Assembly (NCBI GenBank): GCA_019509895.1
Contig: JAEKLK010000145.1
Coordinates: 1 to 7,867, forward strand
Direction: 5' to 3'
Length of the DNA: 7,867 nt
Origin: Betaproteobacteria bacterium
GTDB lineage: Bacteria; Pseudomonadota; Gammaproteobacteria; Burkholderiales; SG8-39
Positions 1 through 6,671 of the stretch are shown here, piece by piece. Numbering within the stretch: the first letter of the stretch is position 1; each line of letters opens with the position of its first letter. A program made the position numbers and the translations under genes. Under the pieces are notes generated by a model. The model was not told where the DNA came from and did no database searches. It saw nothing but the letters and a program-made list of their open reading frames with translations.

Positions 1-27
1 GCCGAAGTTTAGATCGCAGGCGAACGA

Positions 28-456
28 ATGGGGCCCGCAATGAAGCAGGCGATTGAGAAAGAAAACGCAAGCGCGGTCGCAGCCGAAATAGGTTCTCGAT
101 TACGCGCCTTTAATGAAGATCAAGCCGGCCCGCTCAATCATCAGCGAGTGGTGCTCTCAGTACGCGACGACGATGGAACGCTGCTCGCGGGTCTGAGCGC
201 GGATTTGCACTGGCACTGCATGTACCTCGATCTGCTTTGGGTCGAGCCGCAACATCGCAAAAAGGGCCTGGGCAGTTCGTTGCTACGCCAAGCTGAAGGA
301 ATTGCTAAGGAACGCTCGTGTGAGGTCATTTACCTCAGTACGTTTCAATTTCAAGCTCCTGAGTTTTACGCAAAGCACGGCTATTGTCTGTTCGGGGAAC
401 TGCACGGCGTGCCGCCTAATTCGTCGCGACAATGGTTTTCCAAGGTCTTGCGCTAG
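28..456 (+). CDS. GNAT family N-acetyltransferase
   Basis: Predicted cytoplasmic acetyl-CoA-dependent N-acetyltransferase; the acceptor is unknown. The 142-residue product has the usual size of a single-domain GNAT. The core strand LDLLWVEPQHRKKGLG (about residues 68-83) is followed by SSLLRQAE; Q/R-x-x-G-x-G/A is the acetyl-CoA pyrophosphate-binding signature, seen here as HRKKGLG. A downstream stretch, FQAPEFYAKHGYCLFGEL (about 107-124), matches the typical GNAT C-terminal 'FY.k.GF' element. Two in-frame starts are possible, ATG at 28 and ATG at 40. Neither has a clear Shine-Dalgarno sequence, and the second (MKQAIEK) gives a more ordinary N-terminus. The base composition is visibly lower in GC than genes after 1950. 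The family call is firm; the substrate cannot be inferred. Confidence 0.88.
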   Translation: MGPAMKQAIEKENASAVAAEIGSRLRAFNEDQAGPLNHQRVVLSVRDDDGTLLAGLSADLHWHCMYLDLLWVEPQHRKKGLGSSLLRQAEGIAKERSCEVIYLSTFQFQAPEFYAKHGYCLFGELHGVPPNSSRQWFSKVLR

Positions 457-523
457 CGCATCTGAGAGCGCTCGTTGTCCGACGCAGTGATACGGCTGCT
501 CGTTGTTCCGCTCGCTGATTTTC

Positions 524-530
524 GAGGAGA
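524..530 (+). promoter_or_regulatory. Ribosome binding site of the GFA-family gene
   Basis: GAGGAGA lies 6 nt before the ATG at 537. It supports that start over other in-frame codons. The 80-nt gap before it (457-536) holds no other gene and no recognisable promoter; a 9-nt direct repeat, GCTCGTTGT, occurs there at 470 and 498. Confidence 0.7.
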
Positions 531-536
531 CGCAGC

Positions 537-929
537 ATGGAGCGATTCACCGGCGGTTGCCTGTGCGGCAACGTCCGACTTGTGGTGTCCGGACTGCCCT
601 ACCGGGTCGGCCTTTGCCACTGTCTCGAGTGCCGCAAGCATCATGGGGCCCTTTTCCACGCTTCCGCGGTGTTCCCCCAGGATGCGGTGACGATCGAAGG
701 CGAAACGCGCGACTACGCCGGGCGGTTTTTCTGTCCCCGCTGCGGCTCGTCCGTTTTCGCGCGCACCGCTGACGAAATCGAAGTGAACCTCGGATCCCTG
801 GATGCCCCTGACCAACTGAGGCCAACCTACGAAAGCTGGATTGTCCGTCGCGAGTCCTGGTTGCCGCCGTTTCCGCTCACCAGACGATACGAGCGCGACC
901 GTGACACCACGGGTCGCTTGGAGGAGTAG
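537..929 (+). CDS. GFA/CENP-V family zinc-binding protein
   Basis: The 130-residue protein is of the glutathione-dependent formaldehyde-activating enzyme (GFA)/CENP-V fold, a small cytoplasmic zinc-binding family. The zinc ligands are visible in the expected order: CxC at Cys8/Cys10 (GGCLCGNV), CxCxxC at Cys27/Cys29/Cys32 (CHCLECRK), and CxxC at Cys66/Cys69 (FCPRCGSS). The family's conserved C-terminal Tyr-Glu-Ser-Trp ... Trp-Leu-Pro is present at about residues 98-110. Members are often annotated as aldehyde-activating enzymes, but activity is proven for very few, so no reaction is assigned. The start is fixed by a good ribosome binding site. The stop TAG (927-929) sits within the likely ribosome binding region of the next gene, so the two are probably co-transcribed. 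Confidence 0.93.
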   Translation: MERFTGGCLCGNVRLVVSGLPYRVGLCHCLECRKHHGALFHASAVFPQDAVTIEGETRDYAGRFFCPRCGSSVFARTADEIEVNLGSLDAPDQLRPTYESWIVRRESWLPPFPLTRRYERDRDTTGRLEE

Positions 930-940
930 GACGCCGTCGC

Positions 941-1471
941 GTGTTTCCAGATACCGTCGAGACGCTAAGGCTCCATCTGCGCCGTCCGGTTGCGGCGGAT
1001 GCTGAACCCATATTCCAGACGTACGCGCAGGACCGTGAAGTCACTCGATACCTTGTGTGGGTTCCTCACACCTCGATCGACACAACCAAGAAATTCATCG
1101 CCGTCTGCGAAGATCGATGGATGAGCTCGGTTGCGTTTCCTTACGTCATCACACGCAAGGAAGATGGGCATTTGCTTGGAATGATAGAGATACGTCCTGA
1201 TGGGCACCGCGCTGGCGTCGGGTACGTTCTTGCCCGGGCGTATTGGGGAAATGGCTTTATGCCGGAGGCCATCGCCGCGCTCGTGAAAATCACGTTGAGG
1301 CCGCCTACGATCTATCGAATGGAGGCGACTTGTGATGTCGAGAACAAGGCTTCCATGCGTGCGCTGGAGAAATCAGGGTTCTCGCAGGAGGGCCTTCTGC
1401 GAAGGTACATAATCCATCCAAATATTTCCCCTGAGCCTCGCGACTCGGTCCTGTACGCGCTCACGAAATGA
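941..1471 (+). CDS. RimJ/RimL-type GNAT N-acetyltransferase
   Basis: This 176-residue acetyltransferase belongs to the RimJ/RimL branch (Acetyltransf_3 type), which acetylates protein N-termini or small molecules using acetyl-CoA. Diagnostic stretches are the N-terminal LRLHLRRPVAADAEPIF (about 9-25), the acetyl-CoA-binding segment GYVLARAYWGNGFMPEAI (about 104-121), and ENKASMRALEKSGF (about 134-147), the usual 'N.aS.rvlEk.GF' signature. The start is GTG at 941, 11 nt after the preceding stop; the purine-rich GAGGAGTAGGA at 921-931 serves as ribosome binding site and overlaps the end of the GFA gene. The last part (1321-1440) is only about 53-55% GC by hand count. The family is certain; the substrate is unknown. 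Confidence 0.9.
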   Translation: MFPDTVETLRLHLRRPVAADAEPIFQTYAQDREVTRYLVWVPHTSIDTTKKFIAVCEDRWMSSVAFPYVITRKEDGHLLGMIEIRPDGHRAGVGYVLARAYWGNGFMPEAIAALVKITLRPPTIYRMEATCDVENKASMRALEKSGFSQEGLLRRYIIHPNISPEPRDSVLYALTK

Positions 1472-1511
1472 ACAGCGGCCCAAGAGGTCCTCGCCAGTCA
1501 GGAGAGTGGAA

Positions 1512-1952
1512 GTGAATGACACGGAAAAGGCGATCGCGCGGGTTCTCGAATCGTACTCATCAGCCGTTTTCGCGACGGATATCGAGGCTTTCATGGGCCT
1601 TTATGACCCGGGCGTGCGCGTGTTTGACGCGTGGGGAGTCTGGTCGTACGAAGGTTTAGCCGCGTGGCGGCGAGCGGTAGAGGGGTGGTTCGCTTCGTTA
1701 GGTAGCGAGAGAGTGAAGGTGACCTTCCGCGAAGTGCAAACTTCAGCGGGTCGCGAGTTGTCCATGGTCACCGCCGTAGTCACGTATGCCGGTCTCTCTG
1801 CCCAAGGTGAGCAGCTGCGCGCAATGCAGAACCGACTCACCTGGGTCCTTCGGACAACTGGCAACCTCTTACGGATCGTTCACGAACACACTTCGGCACC
1901 GATCGGTTTCAACGACTCGAAGGCAATTCTTCAACGCGCGGACGCTACGTGA
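1512..1952 (+). CDS. SnoaL-like / NTF2-fold protein (ketosteroid isomerase-like)
   Basis: A protein of about 146 residues resembling the SnoaL/DUF4440 (YybH-like) group of the NTF2 superfamily, cone-shaped barrels that act as isomerases, hydrolases or ligand-binding proteins. Typical elements are an N-terminal helix ending ATDIEAFMGLYDPGVRVFD, a middle GLAAWRRAVEGWFASLG helix, and a C-terminal strand LLRIVHEHTSAP, matching the family's 'W.I.HeH.S.P'. Starts at GTG 1506 and GTG 1512 are both in frame. AGGAG at 1500-1504 is 7 nt before 1512 but only 1 nt before 1506, so 1512 is preferred. The stop TGA (1950-1952) overlaps the GTG start of the next gene by 4 nt, suggesting translational coupling. 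No catalytic role can be assigned. Confidence 0.82.
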   Translation: MNDTEKAIARVLESYSSAVFATDIEAFMGLYDPGVRVFDAWGVWSYEGLAAWRRAVEGWFASLGSERVKVTFREVQTSAGRELSMVTAVVTYAGLSAQGEQLRAMQNRLTWVLRTTGNLLRIVHEHTSAPIGFNDSKAILQRADAT

Positions 1953-2779
1953 GCGACATGCGATCCCAATCCGAAAAAGCAAAGTTCTTCCGGGCTCTTC
2001 ATGAGCGCCCTGGCATCTTCGTCATTCCGAATCCCTGGGACGCGGGCAGCGCGAAACTGCTCGCCGCGCTCGGCTTCGAGGCGCTTGCGACCACGAGCCT
2101 CGGCTACGCCGCGTCGGTCGGGCGCAACGACGGCACGCTGAGCCGCGAGGACGTGCTCGCCAATTGCCGCGTCATCGCCGAGGCGACGGATCTTCCGGTG
2201 AGCGCAGATCTCGAGAACGGTTATGCCCACGAGCCCACGGAGGCGGCGCTAATCATGCGGCTCGCGGCGGAAGCGGGCGCCGTCGGCGGCTCGCTCGAGG
2301 ACGCAACCGGAGACGCGGCAAAACCGATCTACGACTTTTCGCTCGCCGTGGAGCGCGTCGCAGCGGCTGTCGAGGAAGCGCGCAAGCTGCCCTTTCCCTT
2401 CACCGTGGTCGCCCGGGCGGAGAATTTTCTCCATGGCCGCGCGGATCTCGACGGTACGATCCGTCGGCTGCAGGCCTTCGCCGCGGCCGGCGCCGACGTG
2501 CTGTATGCGCCGGGCATACGCGACCTGCCGACCATACGCACGCTTGTCGCGGCGGTGCCGAAGCCGGTGAACGTAGTCATGGGACTTGCCGACCCGAGCC
2601 TCACGCTTCAGGAGCTCGAAGCGGCGGGCGTGCGGCGGGTGAGCGTCGGCGGCGCCCTCGCTCGCCTGGCTCTCGCCGCGGTGCGCGAAGCTGCGCTCGC
2701 CATTCGCGAGCAGGGCTCGTTCCGGTGGGTGAAGGACATCCTGCCGGCCAAGGAGCTGCGCGCGATCTTCGGCCGCTGA
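1949..2779 (+). CDS. Isocitrate lyase/PEP mutase superfamily protein
   Basis: A 276-residue TIM-barrel enzyme of the PEP mutase/isocitrate lyase superfamily, whose members make or break C-C or C-P bonds of 2-oxo acids with Mg2+. Visible motifs are FVIPNPWDAGSA (about 24-35), the metal-site strand SADLENGYA (Asp87, Glu89), GGSLEDATGD (Glu117-Asp118) and VVARAENF (Arg156). The region after Glu117 has no cysteine, so the lyase KxCGH catalytic motif of isocitrate and methylisocitrate lyases is absent. This places it nearer the PEP mutase/oxaloacetate hydrolase-like members of undefined substrate. The start is GTG 1949, overlapping the preceding stop as GTGA; ATG 1958 is an alternative. Hand-counted lines here are 70-73% GC, well above the genes to the left. 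No phosphonate biosynthesis genes are nearby. Confidence 0.9.
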   Translation: MSDMRSQSEKAKFFRALHERPGIFVIPNPWDAGSAKLLAALGFEALATTSLGYAASVGRNDGTLSREDVLANCRVIAEATDLPVSADLENGYAHEPTEAALIMRLAAEAGAVGGSLEDATGDAAKPIYDFSLAVERVAAAVEEARKLPFPFTVVARAENFLHGRADLDGTIRRLQAFAAAGADVLYAPGIRDLPTIRTLVAAVPKPVNVVMGLADPSLTLQELEAAGVRRVSVGGALARLALAAVREAALAIREQGSFRWVKDILPAKELRAIFGR

Positions 2780-2819
2780 TGCAGTACGCTGGCGGCGTAA
2801 TGACTGACGTCTAGGGATC

Positions 2820-2837
2820 GGCGCTCACGCGTGCGCC
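2820..2837. other. Imperfect palindrome upstream of the substrate-binding protein gene
   Basis: In the 88-nt gap before the substrate-binding protein gene, GGCG and CGCC arms flank a perfect 8-nt palindrome, CACGCGTG (2826-2833), with a 2-nt bulge. It could be an operator, a weak hairpin ending the upstream transcript, or chance in GC-rich DNA. No T-run follows, so a Rho-independent terminator is not supported. Confidence 0.25.
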
Positions 2838-2851
2838 GAAGCCGGACATTC

Positions 2852-2858
2852 AAGGAGG
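2852..2858 (+). promoter_or_regulatory. Strong ribosome binding site of the substrate-binding protein gene
   Basis: AAGGAGG, a full anti-16S match, lies 9 nt before the ATG at 2868. It fixes the start and predicts efficient translation, unlike the weak or absent sites elsewhere in the window. Confidence 0.8.
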
Positions 2859-2867
2859 AGGGAGAAT

Positions 2868-3617
2868 ATGAAGGCGTGGAGAACAATCCTTTTAGCCGGT
2901 TCGACATTGTGTGTAGCGATGTCATCCTCGGCCGCTGAACTGCAGGTGATCGCCGGCGGCGGCATCGCGGTGCCGCTCAAGGAGATCGTTGCGCAGTTTG
3001 AGAAGGCGACCGGTCACAAGCTCGTCATTCGCTATGGCACTACTCCCGAGCTCATAAAGATGGCCACGGGTGGGGGGTCGTTCGATCTCGGCCTGGTTCC
3101 GGTCGACGTCATGCGGAACGACGCGGCGCGAGCGACGTTCGCAGCCGGCGCGTCAACCGAGGTGGCGCGAGTCGGGCTTGGCCTCGCCGTACGCGCGAGC
3201 GCGCCGAAGCCCGACATCAGCACGCCGGACGCATTGAAGAAGACGCTGCTCAACGCGAAGTCGATCGCATCGATACCGGAGAGCGCGACCGGCTACCTTC
3301 TCGCGCGCGTCTACGAGCGCCTTGGCATCACTGAGGCGATGAAGGCGAGGATCAAGCCGCAGCCGACACCCGCGCACATCGTTCAAGCTGTCGCGAGCGG
3401 CGACGTCGAGCTCGGCGTGTTTCTTACCAACGTGCTGACCGCGCCGGGTGTCGACCTCGTCGGTCCCTTTCCGCCGGACTTGCAGATGGAAGTGGTCTAC
3501 ACAACGGCGGTGTCGGCCGACGCGAAGGAAGCCGAAGCCGCGAAGCAATTCATCGCCTATCTCAGGAGCGCCGAAGCCGCTGCGGTGCTCAAGTCGAAGG
3601 GGATGACGCCATCGTAG
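2868..3617 (+). CDS. Exported ModA-like substrate-binding protein
   Basis: A 249-residue periplasmic protein with an N-terminal Sec signal peptide: basic MKAWR, a hydrophobic stretch, and a likely cleavage after SSSAA (about residue 23). The mature part follows the type II periplasmic-binding fold of molybdate-type (ModA) proteins: LQVIAGGGIAVPLKEI at the start, FEKATGHKLVIRYGTTPEL, the domain-crossing GGGSFDLGLVPVDVM, SATGYLLARVYERLGI, ASGDVELGVFLTNVL, and a C-terminal FIAYLRSAEAAAVLKSKGM, which is the usual end of this family. No permease (ModB) or ATPase (ModC) gene lies beside it, so it is an orphan receptor in this window. The Ser that contacts molybdate near the ModA N-terminus (AASL) is Gly here, so the ligand is probably different (inference). 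It ends convergently to the minus-strand cluster. Confidence 0.88.
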   Translation: MKAWRTILLAGSTLCVAMSSSAAELQVIAGGGIAVPLKEIVAQFEKATGHKLVIRYGTTPELIKMATGGGSFDLGLVPVDVMRNDAARATFAAGASTEVARVGLGLAVRASAPKPDISTPDALKKTLLNAKSIASIPESATGYLLARVYERLGITEAMKARIKPQPTPAHIVQAVASGDVELGVFLTNVLTAPGVDLVGPFPPDLQMEVVYTTAVSADAKEAEAAKQFIAYLRSAEAAAVLKSKGMTPS

Positions 3618-3652
3618 GGTCGACGCGGGTGCCGGGATAGAGGCTTAACTGG

Positions 3653-3672
3653 GTCCCCGCTTTCGCGGGGAC
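3653..3672. repeat. REP-like palindrome between convergent genes
   Basis: GTCCCCGC (3653-3660) and GCGGGGAC (3665-3672) form a perfect 8-bp stem with a TTTC loop. The sequence resembles the widespread intergenic element of proteobacteria with the shape ATTCCCGCGAAAGCGGGAAT, here with GTC/GAC ends (family knowledge, from memory). It lies in the 97-nt space between the + strand gene ending at 3617 and the original stop of the - strand gene at 3715, where such hairpins can act as bidirectional transcript ends. No T-run follows directly on either strand, so terminator activity is only a possibility. Only one copy is seen in the window. Confidence 0.6.
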
Positions 3673-4200
3673 GACGGTTGAGCGGCGTTTCGAGTTTCAG
3701 AAAAAAAGGAGAAGCTACGGCTGCGGTGCGGCGTTCGCCGCGGCGGGCGCGGGCTTCTGGCCGGTGGAGTATAGGCAGTAGGCGTTCTTGCCGGCCTGCT
3801 TGGCGGTGTACATCGCTTCGTCGGCGTGCTCGGGCGGCGCAGCGCATCGATGATCTTCACTACGACGCGCTCGACGCCTGCGAGGTCCTGCACCGCTTCC
3901 AGCACGACGAAGAATTCGTCGCCGCCCAGGCGCGCGACGAGATCGCTTGCGCGCACGTTGCGGCGCAGGCGCTGCGCTACTTCGACCAGGAAGGCATCGC
4001 CCGCCGCGTGGCCGTGCCGGTCGTTGATCTGCTTGAAGCCGTCGAGGTCGATGAAGACGCCGGCGAGCCGGGCGCCCTGGCGGCGGGCGCGCTCGATCGC
4101 CTGCTCGAGCGCGGGCGCGAGGCTGATGCGGTTGGCGAGCCCGGTCAGCGGGTCGCTGTAGGCGAGCGAGGCGATGCGCTCCCGCGCGAGCGCGATCTCG

Positions 4201-4229
4201 GTGACGTCGCGGCCGACGCCGCGGTAGCC
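4201..4229 (-). repeat. Intragenic near-identical 29-nt repeat encoding the PAS ending GYRGVGRD(I/V)T
   Basis: The 29 nt at 4201-4229 match 5050-5078 at 28 of 29 positions, in the same orientation. Both encode the C-terminal end of a PAS domain in the same gene. The rest of the two PAS copies is clearly related but diverged, for example PFRDFE and PFREFE, and SLSGQP and SVSGQP. This indicates an old PAS duplication with conserved or converted ends. Confidence 0.8.
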
Positions 4230-5514
4230 GAGAAACGTGCCCTGGGAGTCGTGGCGCGGCTGGCCGCTTACCGAAAAGTAGCGGGTGGTGCCGTCGGGCA
4301 GGCCGCGTGCCACCTCGAACTCGCGGAACGGCAGCCGGCTGTCGAGCGTGGCGCGATGCGCCTGCCAGCCGGCTTCGTCGGGACGTACCGAGGCGAGCTC
4401 CCACGGCGTCCGGCCGAGCAGCCCATAGCCGATCGGTGATACGTAGCTCGGCCCGTGCACGATGTTGGAGAGCCGGTGCTGCGCGTCGCTCTCCCAGAAG
4501 AAATCGCTCGATAGCTGCGTGAGGCTGCGGAAGCGCGCTTCGCTCTCGCGCAACGATTCCTCGGCGCCCTTCCTCTGCAGGAACTGGGCGAACAGGCGCC
4601 CGATCGCCGGCGCCGCGTCGAGAAAGGTCGGGTCGGGCTCGCGCGTCGTCTGGCCGGAGAAGGCGAGGAGCGCGATCGTGCTGTTCTGCGATACCACGGG
4701 CAGCGCGAACGTGGCGAAGCGCCCGCCGGCCTTGCCGACGGCGCGCAGCGCCGCCTGGCCGCCGGTGCGCGGCAGGTCGGTCGACCAGACGGGCTTGCCC
4801 GATTCCCAGAGCACGCGCGAGCCGCGCAGCAGCTGCTCGATGTCGCCCTCGCGGGCGAACCAGCCTTCGGTGTAGCGCGCCTCGCCGGTGGCCGGATCGG
4901 TGCGGAAGCAGCGCCCCGAATCCCAGCCCTCGAATTCGCAGATGATGCGCAGCGCGCCGCGCAGCCCGTCGGAGGTATGCGTTGCCTCGGCAAGCACGCG
5001 GGCCAGCGCGTGCTCGAGCTTGTGCATGTCTTCGGCGCGCTTGTGCGCCGTGATGTCGCGGCCGACGCCGCGGTAGCCCTTGAACACGCCGAGCTCGTCG
5101 AAGGTCGGCTGGCCGGAGAGCGACGCCCAGACGACGCGGCCGTCCTCGGTCACGTACTGCATTTCGAAATCGCGGAATGGCTGATGCCACGCGAGCACGG
5201 AGCGGTGGCGCTCCCAGTCGGCGTCGCTCAGGTTGAGCGCATGCGCATCCCAGGGCTTGCGGCCGACGAACGGAAACGGATCGCCGTCGCCTTTCTCCCC
5301 ACGGTGGCTGGAAACCACGGTGAAGCGAAACTCGCTGTCCTGCTCCCAGTACCAGTCGGCTACCAGCTCGAGGAGCGAGATCTGCTCGCCTCCCCGCGGA
5401 TCGGCAGGACCGTCGGTCTCGGCACTGGGGATCGCAATGCTTCGCACTGCGCTGCAATGTACACCGAAACGGCGCCTGAGCGCGACGCCCGCGCGCGCGT
5501 CGCGCTCGAATTTT

Positions 5515-6645
5515 CTACCGGCGAGTGTTTTGCAGTTCCACAGTGAAGAGCTCGACCGGCGCGCCGACGCCACGCAGCCGATGCGCGCCGAGCGAGCGGC
5601 AATCGGCGACGTGCTCGGCCACCGGCCGCGAAAGCAGGAGCGGCGCAGCGAGCTCCTTGCAGAGCGATTCGATGCGCGCCGCCTCGTTGGCCGCAGCGCC
5701 GATCACCGTGAACTCGATGCGCGTGCGCGTGCCGATGTTGCCGTAGAGCACCTCGCCCAGGTGCAGCCCGATGCCGAACTCGAGCGGCCGGGTGCGCGCG
5801 GCGTTGGCGGCGTGCATGCGCGCCATCGCCTCGCGCGCCGCGCCGACCGCCGTGCGGCAGGCGGGGCCGGCGTCCGCGCCGACCGGAAAGATGGCGAGCG
5901 CCGCGTCGCCGATGAAGCGCAGCACTTCGCCGCCCGCATCGAGCACCGGCTGCAGCACGCACTCGAAGAAGTCGTTCAGGATGGCGAGGAATTCGGCGCG
6001 GCTCATCGAGTCGGCGAGCCGGGTGGAGTCGCGCAGGTCGCAGAACCACAGGACCGCCCGGATCTCCTCGCCGTCGCCGCGGCGGATGTGCCCGTCGAGC
6101 ACCCTCTGTCCGGCCTGCCGGCCGAGATAGGCCTGCAGGATGTTGCGGCTTTTGCCCAGGTAGCCGTAAATCTCGGCGATGCGTGTCAACGGCAGCGCGA
6201 TCGCGCGCAGCCCGGCGATATCGGCTTCGGTGAAGCCGCCGGCGCGGCGGGTGGCAAAGCTCGCCGCATGCACTTCGTCGTTGACGAAGCGCAGCGGCAG
6301 CGCCAGGAAATCGGTGACCCCCTCCTTGGCTAAATCCGCGAGGATCGGGAACTCGGCCAGGGAGGCGGGGTCGGCGAGCGGCCGGCGCACTTCTATGTGC
6401 TGGTTGAACACCCTATGGATGGGGCTTCGCAGGTACTGGTCGGATTCGAGGAAGTCGTACGGCGCCTCGTTGACCTCCACGGCGTCGGTGGTCTCGTGCC
6501 AGATGAAGCCGCGGCCGAGCACGTTCGGATGGAGCGTGCGCACGAACACGCCCACGCGGTAGAGGGGCATGCCGTGGCGCAGGAGCCGCCGGCAGAGCTC
6601 GAGCAGCACGGTCTGCGGCTCGCGCACGGGCGGCGCGCCGGCCAC
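5515..6645 (-). CDS. Class III adenylate/guanylate cyclase with N-terminal GAF-like domain
   Basis: Predicted to make a 3',5'-cyclic nucleotide from ATP or GTP. The first ~165 residues look like a GAF-type sensor (PLYRVGVFVRTLHPNV ... LALPLRF), with no membrane segment or signal peptide. The catalytic domain spans about 195-370. Metal-binding aspartates Asp203 (WFCDLRDST) and Asp247 (RFIGDAALAIF) are 44 residues apart, as in mammalian adenylyl cyclase. Transition-state residues Asn320 and Arg324 (IGAAANEAARIE) are present. At the base-recognition positions, the usual Lys is Arg243 and the usual Asp is Thr313, so ATP versus GTP preference is not predictable. GTG 6645 is the first standard start, but in-frame codons upstream read LNLRPVIDWL and look coding. 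A CTG at 6675 would overlap the preceding stop as CTGA, so the real protein may be about 10 residues longer. Confidence 0.92.
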   Translation of the reverse strand: MAGAPPVREPQTVLLELCRRLLRHGMPLYRVGVFVRTLHPNVLGRGFIWHETTDAVEVNEAPYDFLESDQYLRSPIHRVFNQHIEVRRPLADPASLAEFPILADLAKEGVTDFLALPLRFVNDEVHAASFATRRAGGFTEADIAGLRAIALPLTRIAEIYGYLGKSRNILQAYLGRQAGQRVLDGHIRRGDGEEIRAVLWFCDLRDSTRLADSMSRAEFLAILNDFFECVLQPVLDAGGEVLRFIGDAALAIFPVGADAGPACRTAVGAAREAMARMHAANAARTRPLEFGIGLHLGEVLYGNIGTRTRIEFTVIGAAANEAARIESLCKELAAPLLLSRPVAEHVADCRSLGAHRLRGVGAPVELFTVELQNTRR

Positions 6646-6671
6646 CAGCCAGTCGATGACCGGCCGCAGGT

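Larger units (their letters stand above)
3645..5447 (-). pseudogene. PAS-GAF-PAS-GGDEF diguanylate cyclase-type protein with disrupted GGDEF domain
   Basis: A multidomain sensor that would make cyclic di-GMP. Counting from GTG 5447: PAS about 24-140 (DWYWEQDSEFRFT ... GYRGVGRDIT), GAF about 143-296, a second PAS about 303-423 (DFFWESDAQHRLS ... GYRGVGRDVT), then GGDEF from about 430. DPLTGLANR, the substrate-binding FIDLDGFKQIND, the GGDEF motif (508-512) and an inhibitory-site RASD five residues upstream are all intact. After DALRRP (about 539) homology stops. The expected strand with SIG(I/V)A is missing, and the domain's end (EHADEAMYTAKQAGKN) continues in the next frame to a TAG at 3715-3717. 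This implies an out-of-frame deletion near 3831 of roughly 32 residues. The present frame adds about 61 unrelated residues and stops at 3645. The start is uncertain: GTG 5573 overlaps the cyclase gene, GTG 5447 does not; neither has a clear ribosome site. Confidence 0.85.

Noticed and set aside
457..536. Possible integron attC site, since GNAT, GFA and SnoaL genes are common cassette contents
   Set aside because: There are no GTTRRRY/RYYYAAC arms here or at 1472-1511; only a 9-nt direct repeat, GCTCGTTGT. The other gaps are too short for attC sites.
2164..2814. 216-residue + strand frame inside the PEP mutase-family gene
   Set aside because: It is a shadow frame dominated by Arg and Gly with no motif. 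The overlapping frame has clear superfamily signatures.
3701..3741. Rho-independent terminator for the - strand cluster (GCGGCG/CGCCGC hairpin at 3728-3741 plus T7 at 3707-3701 on the - strand)
   Set aside because: About 20 nt separate the hairpin from the T-run, too far for a classical intrinsic terminator, and the hairpin lies in the original coding end.
3825..3840. Programmed ribosomal frameshift in the GGDEF gene
   Set aside because: No slippery heptamer is present, and conserved residues are physically missing, so a frame change alone would not restore the domain.
3715..5457. Long - strand frame overlapping the sensor gene
   Set aside because: Most of it is an Arg/Ala/Pro-rich shadow. 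Only its last ~36 residues, from EHADEAMY, are genuine GGDEF sequence, and they are reported with the frameshift.
5233..6333. Long + strand open frames opposite the cyclase and sensor genes (also at 4977-5546, 6963-7436 and 7265-7840)
   Set aside because: They are antisense to genes with clear domains and are full of Arg/Ala/Asp, as expected from the complement of GC-rich codons. No ribosome site or family motif was seen.
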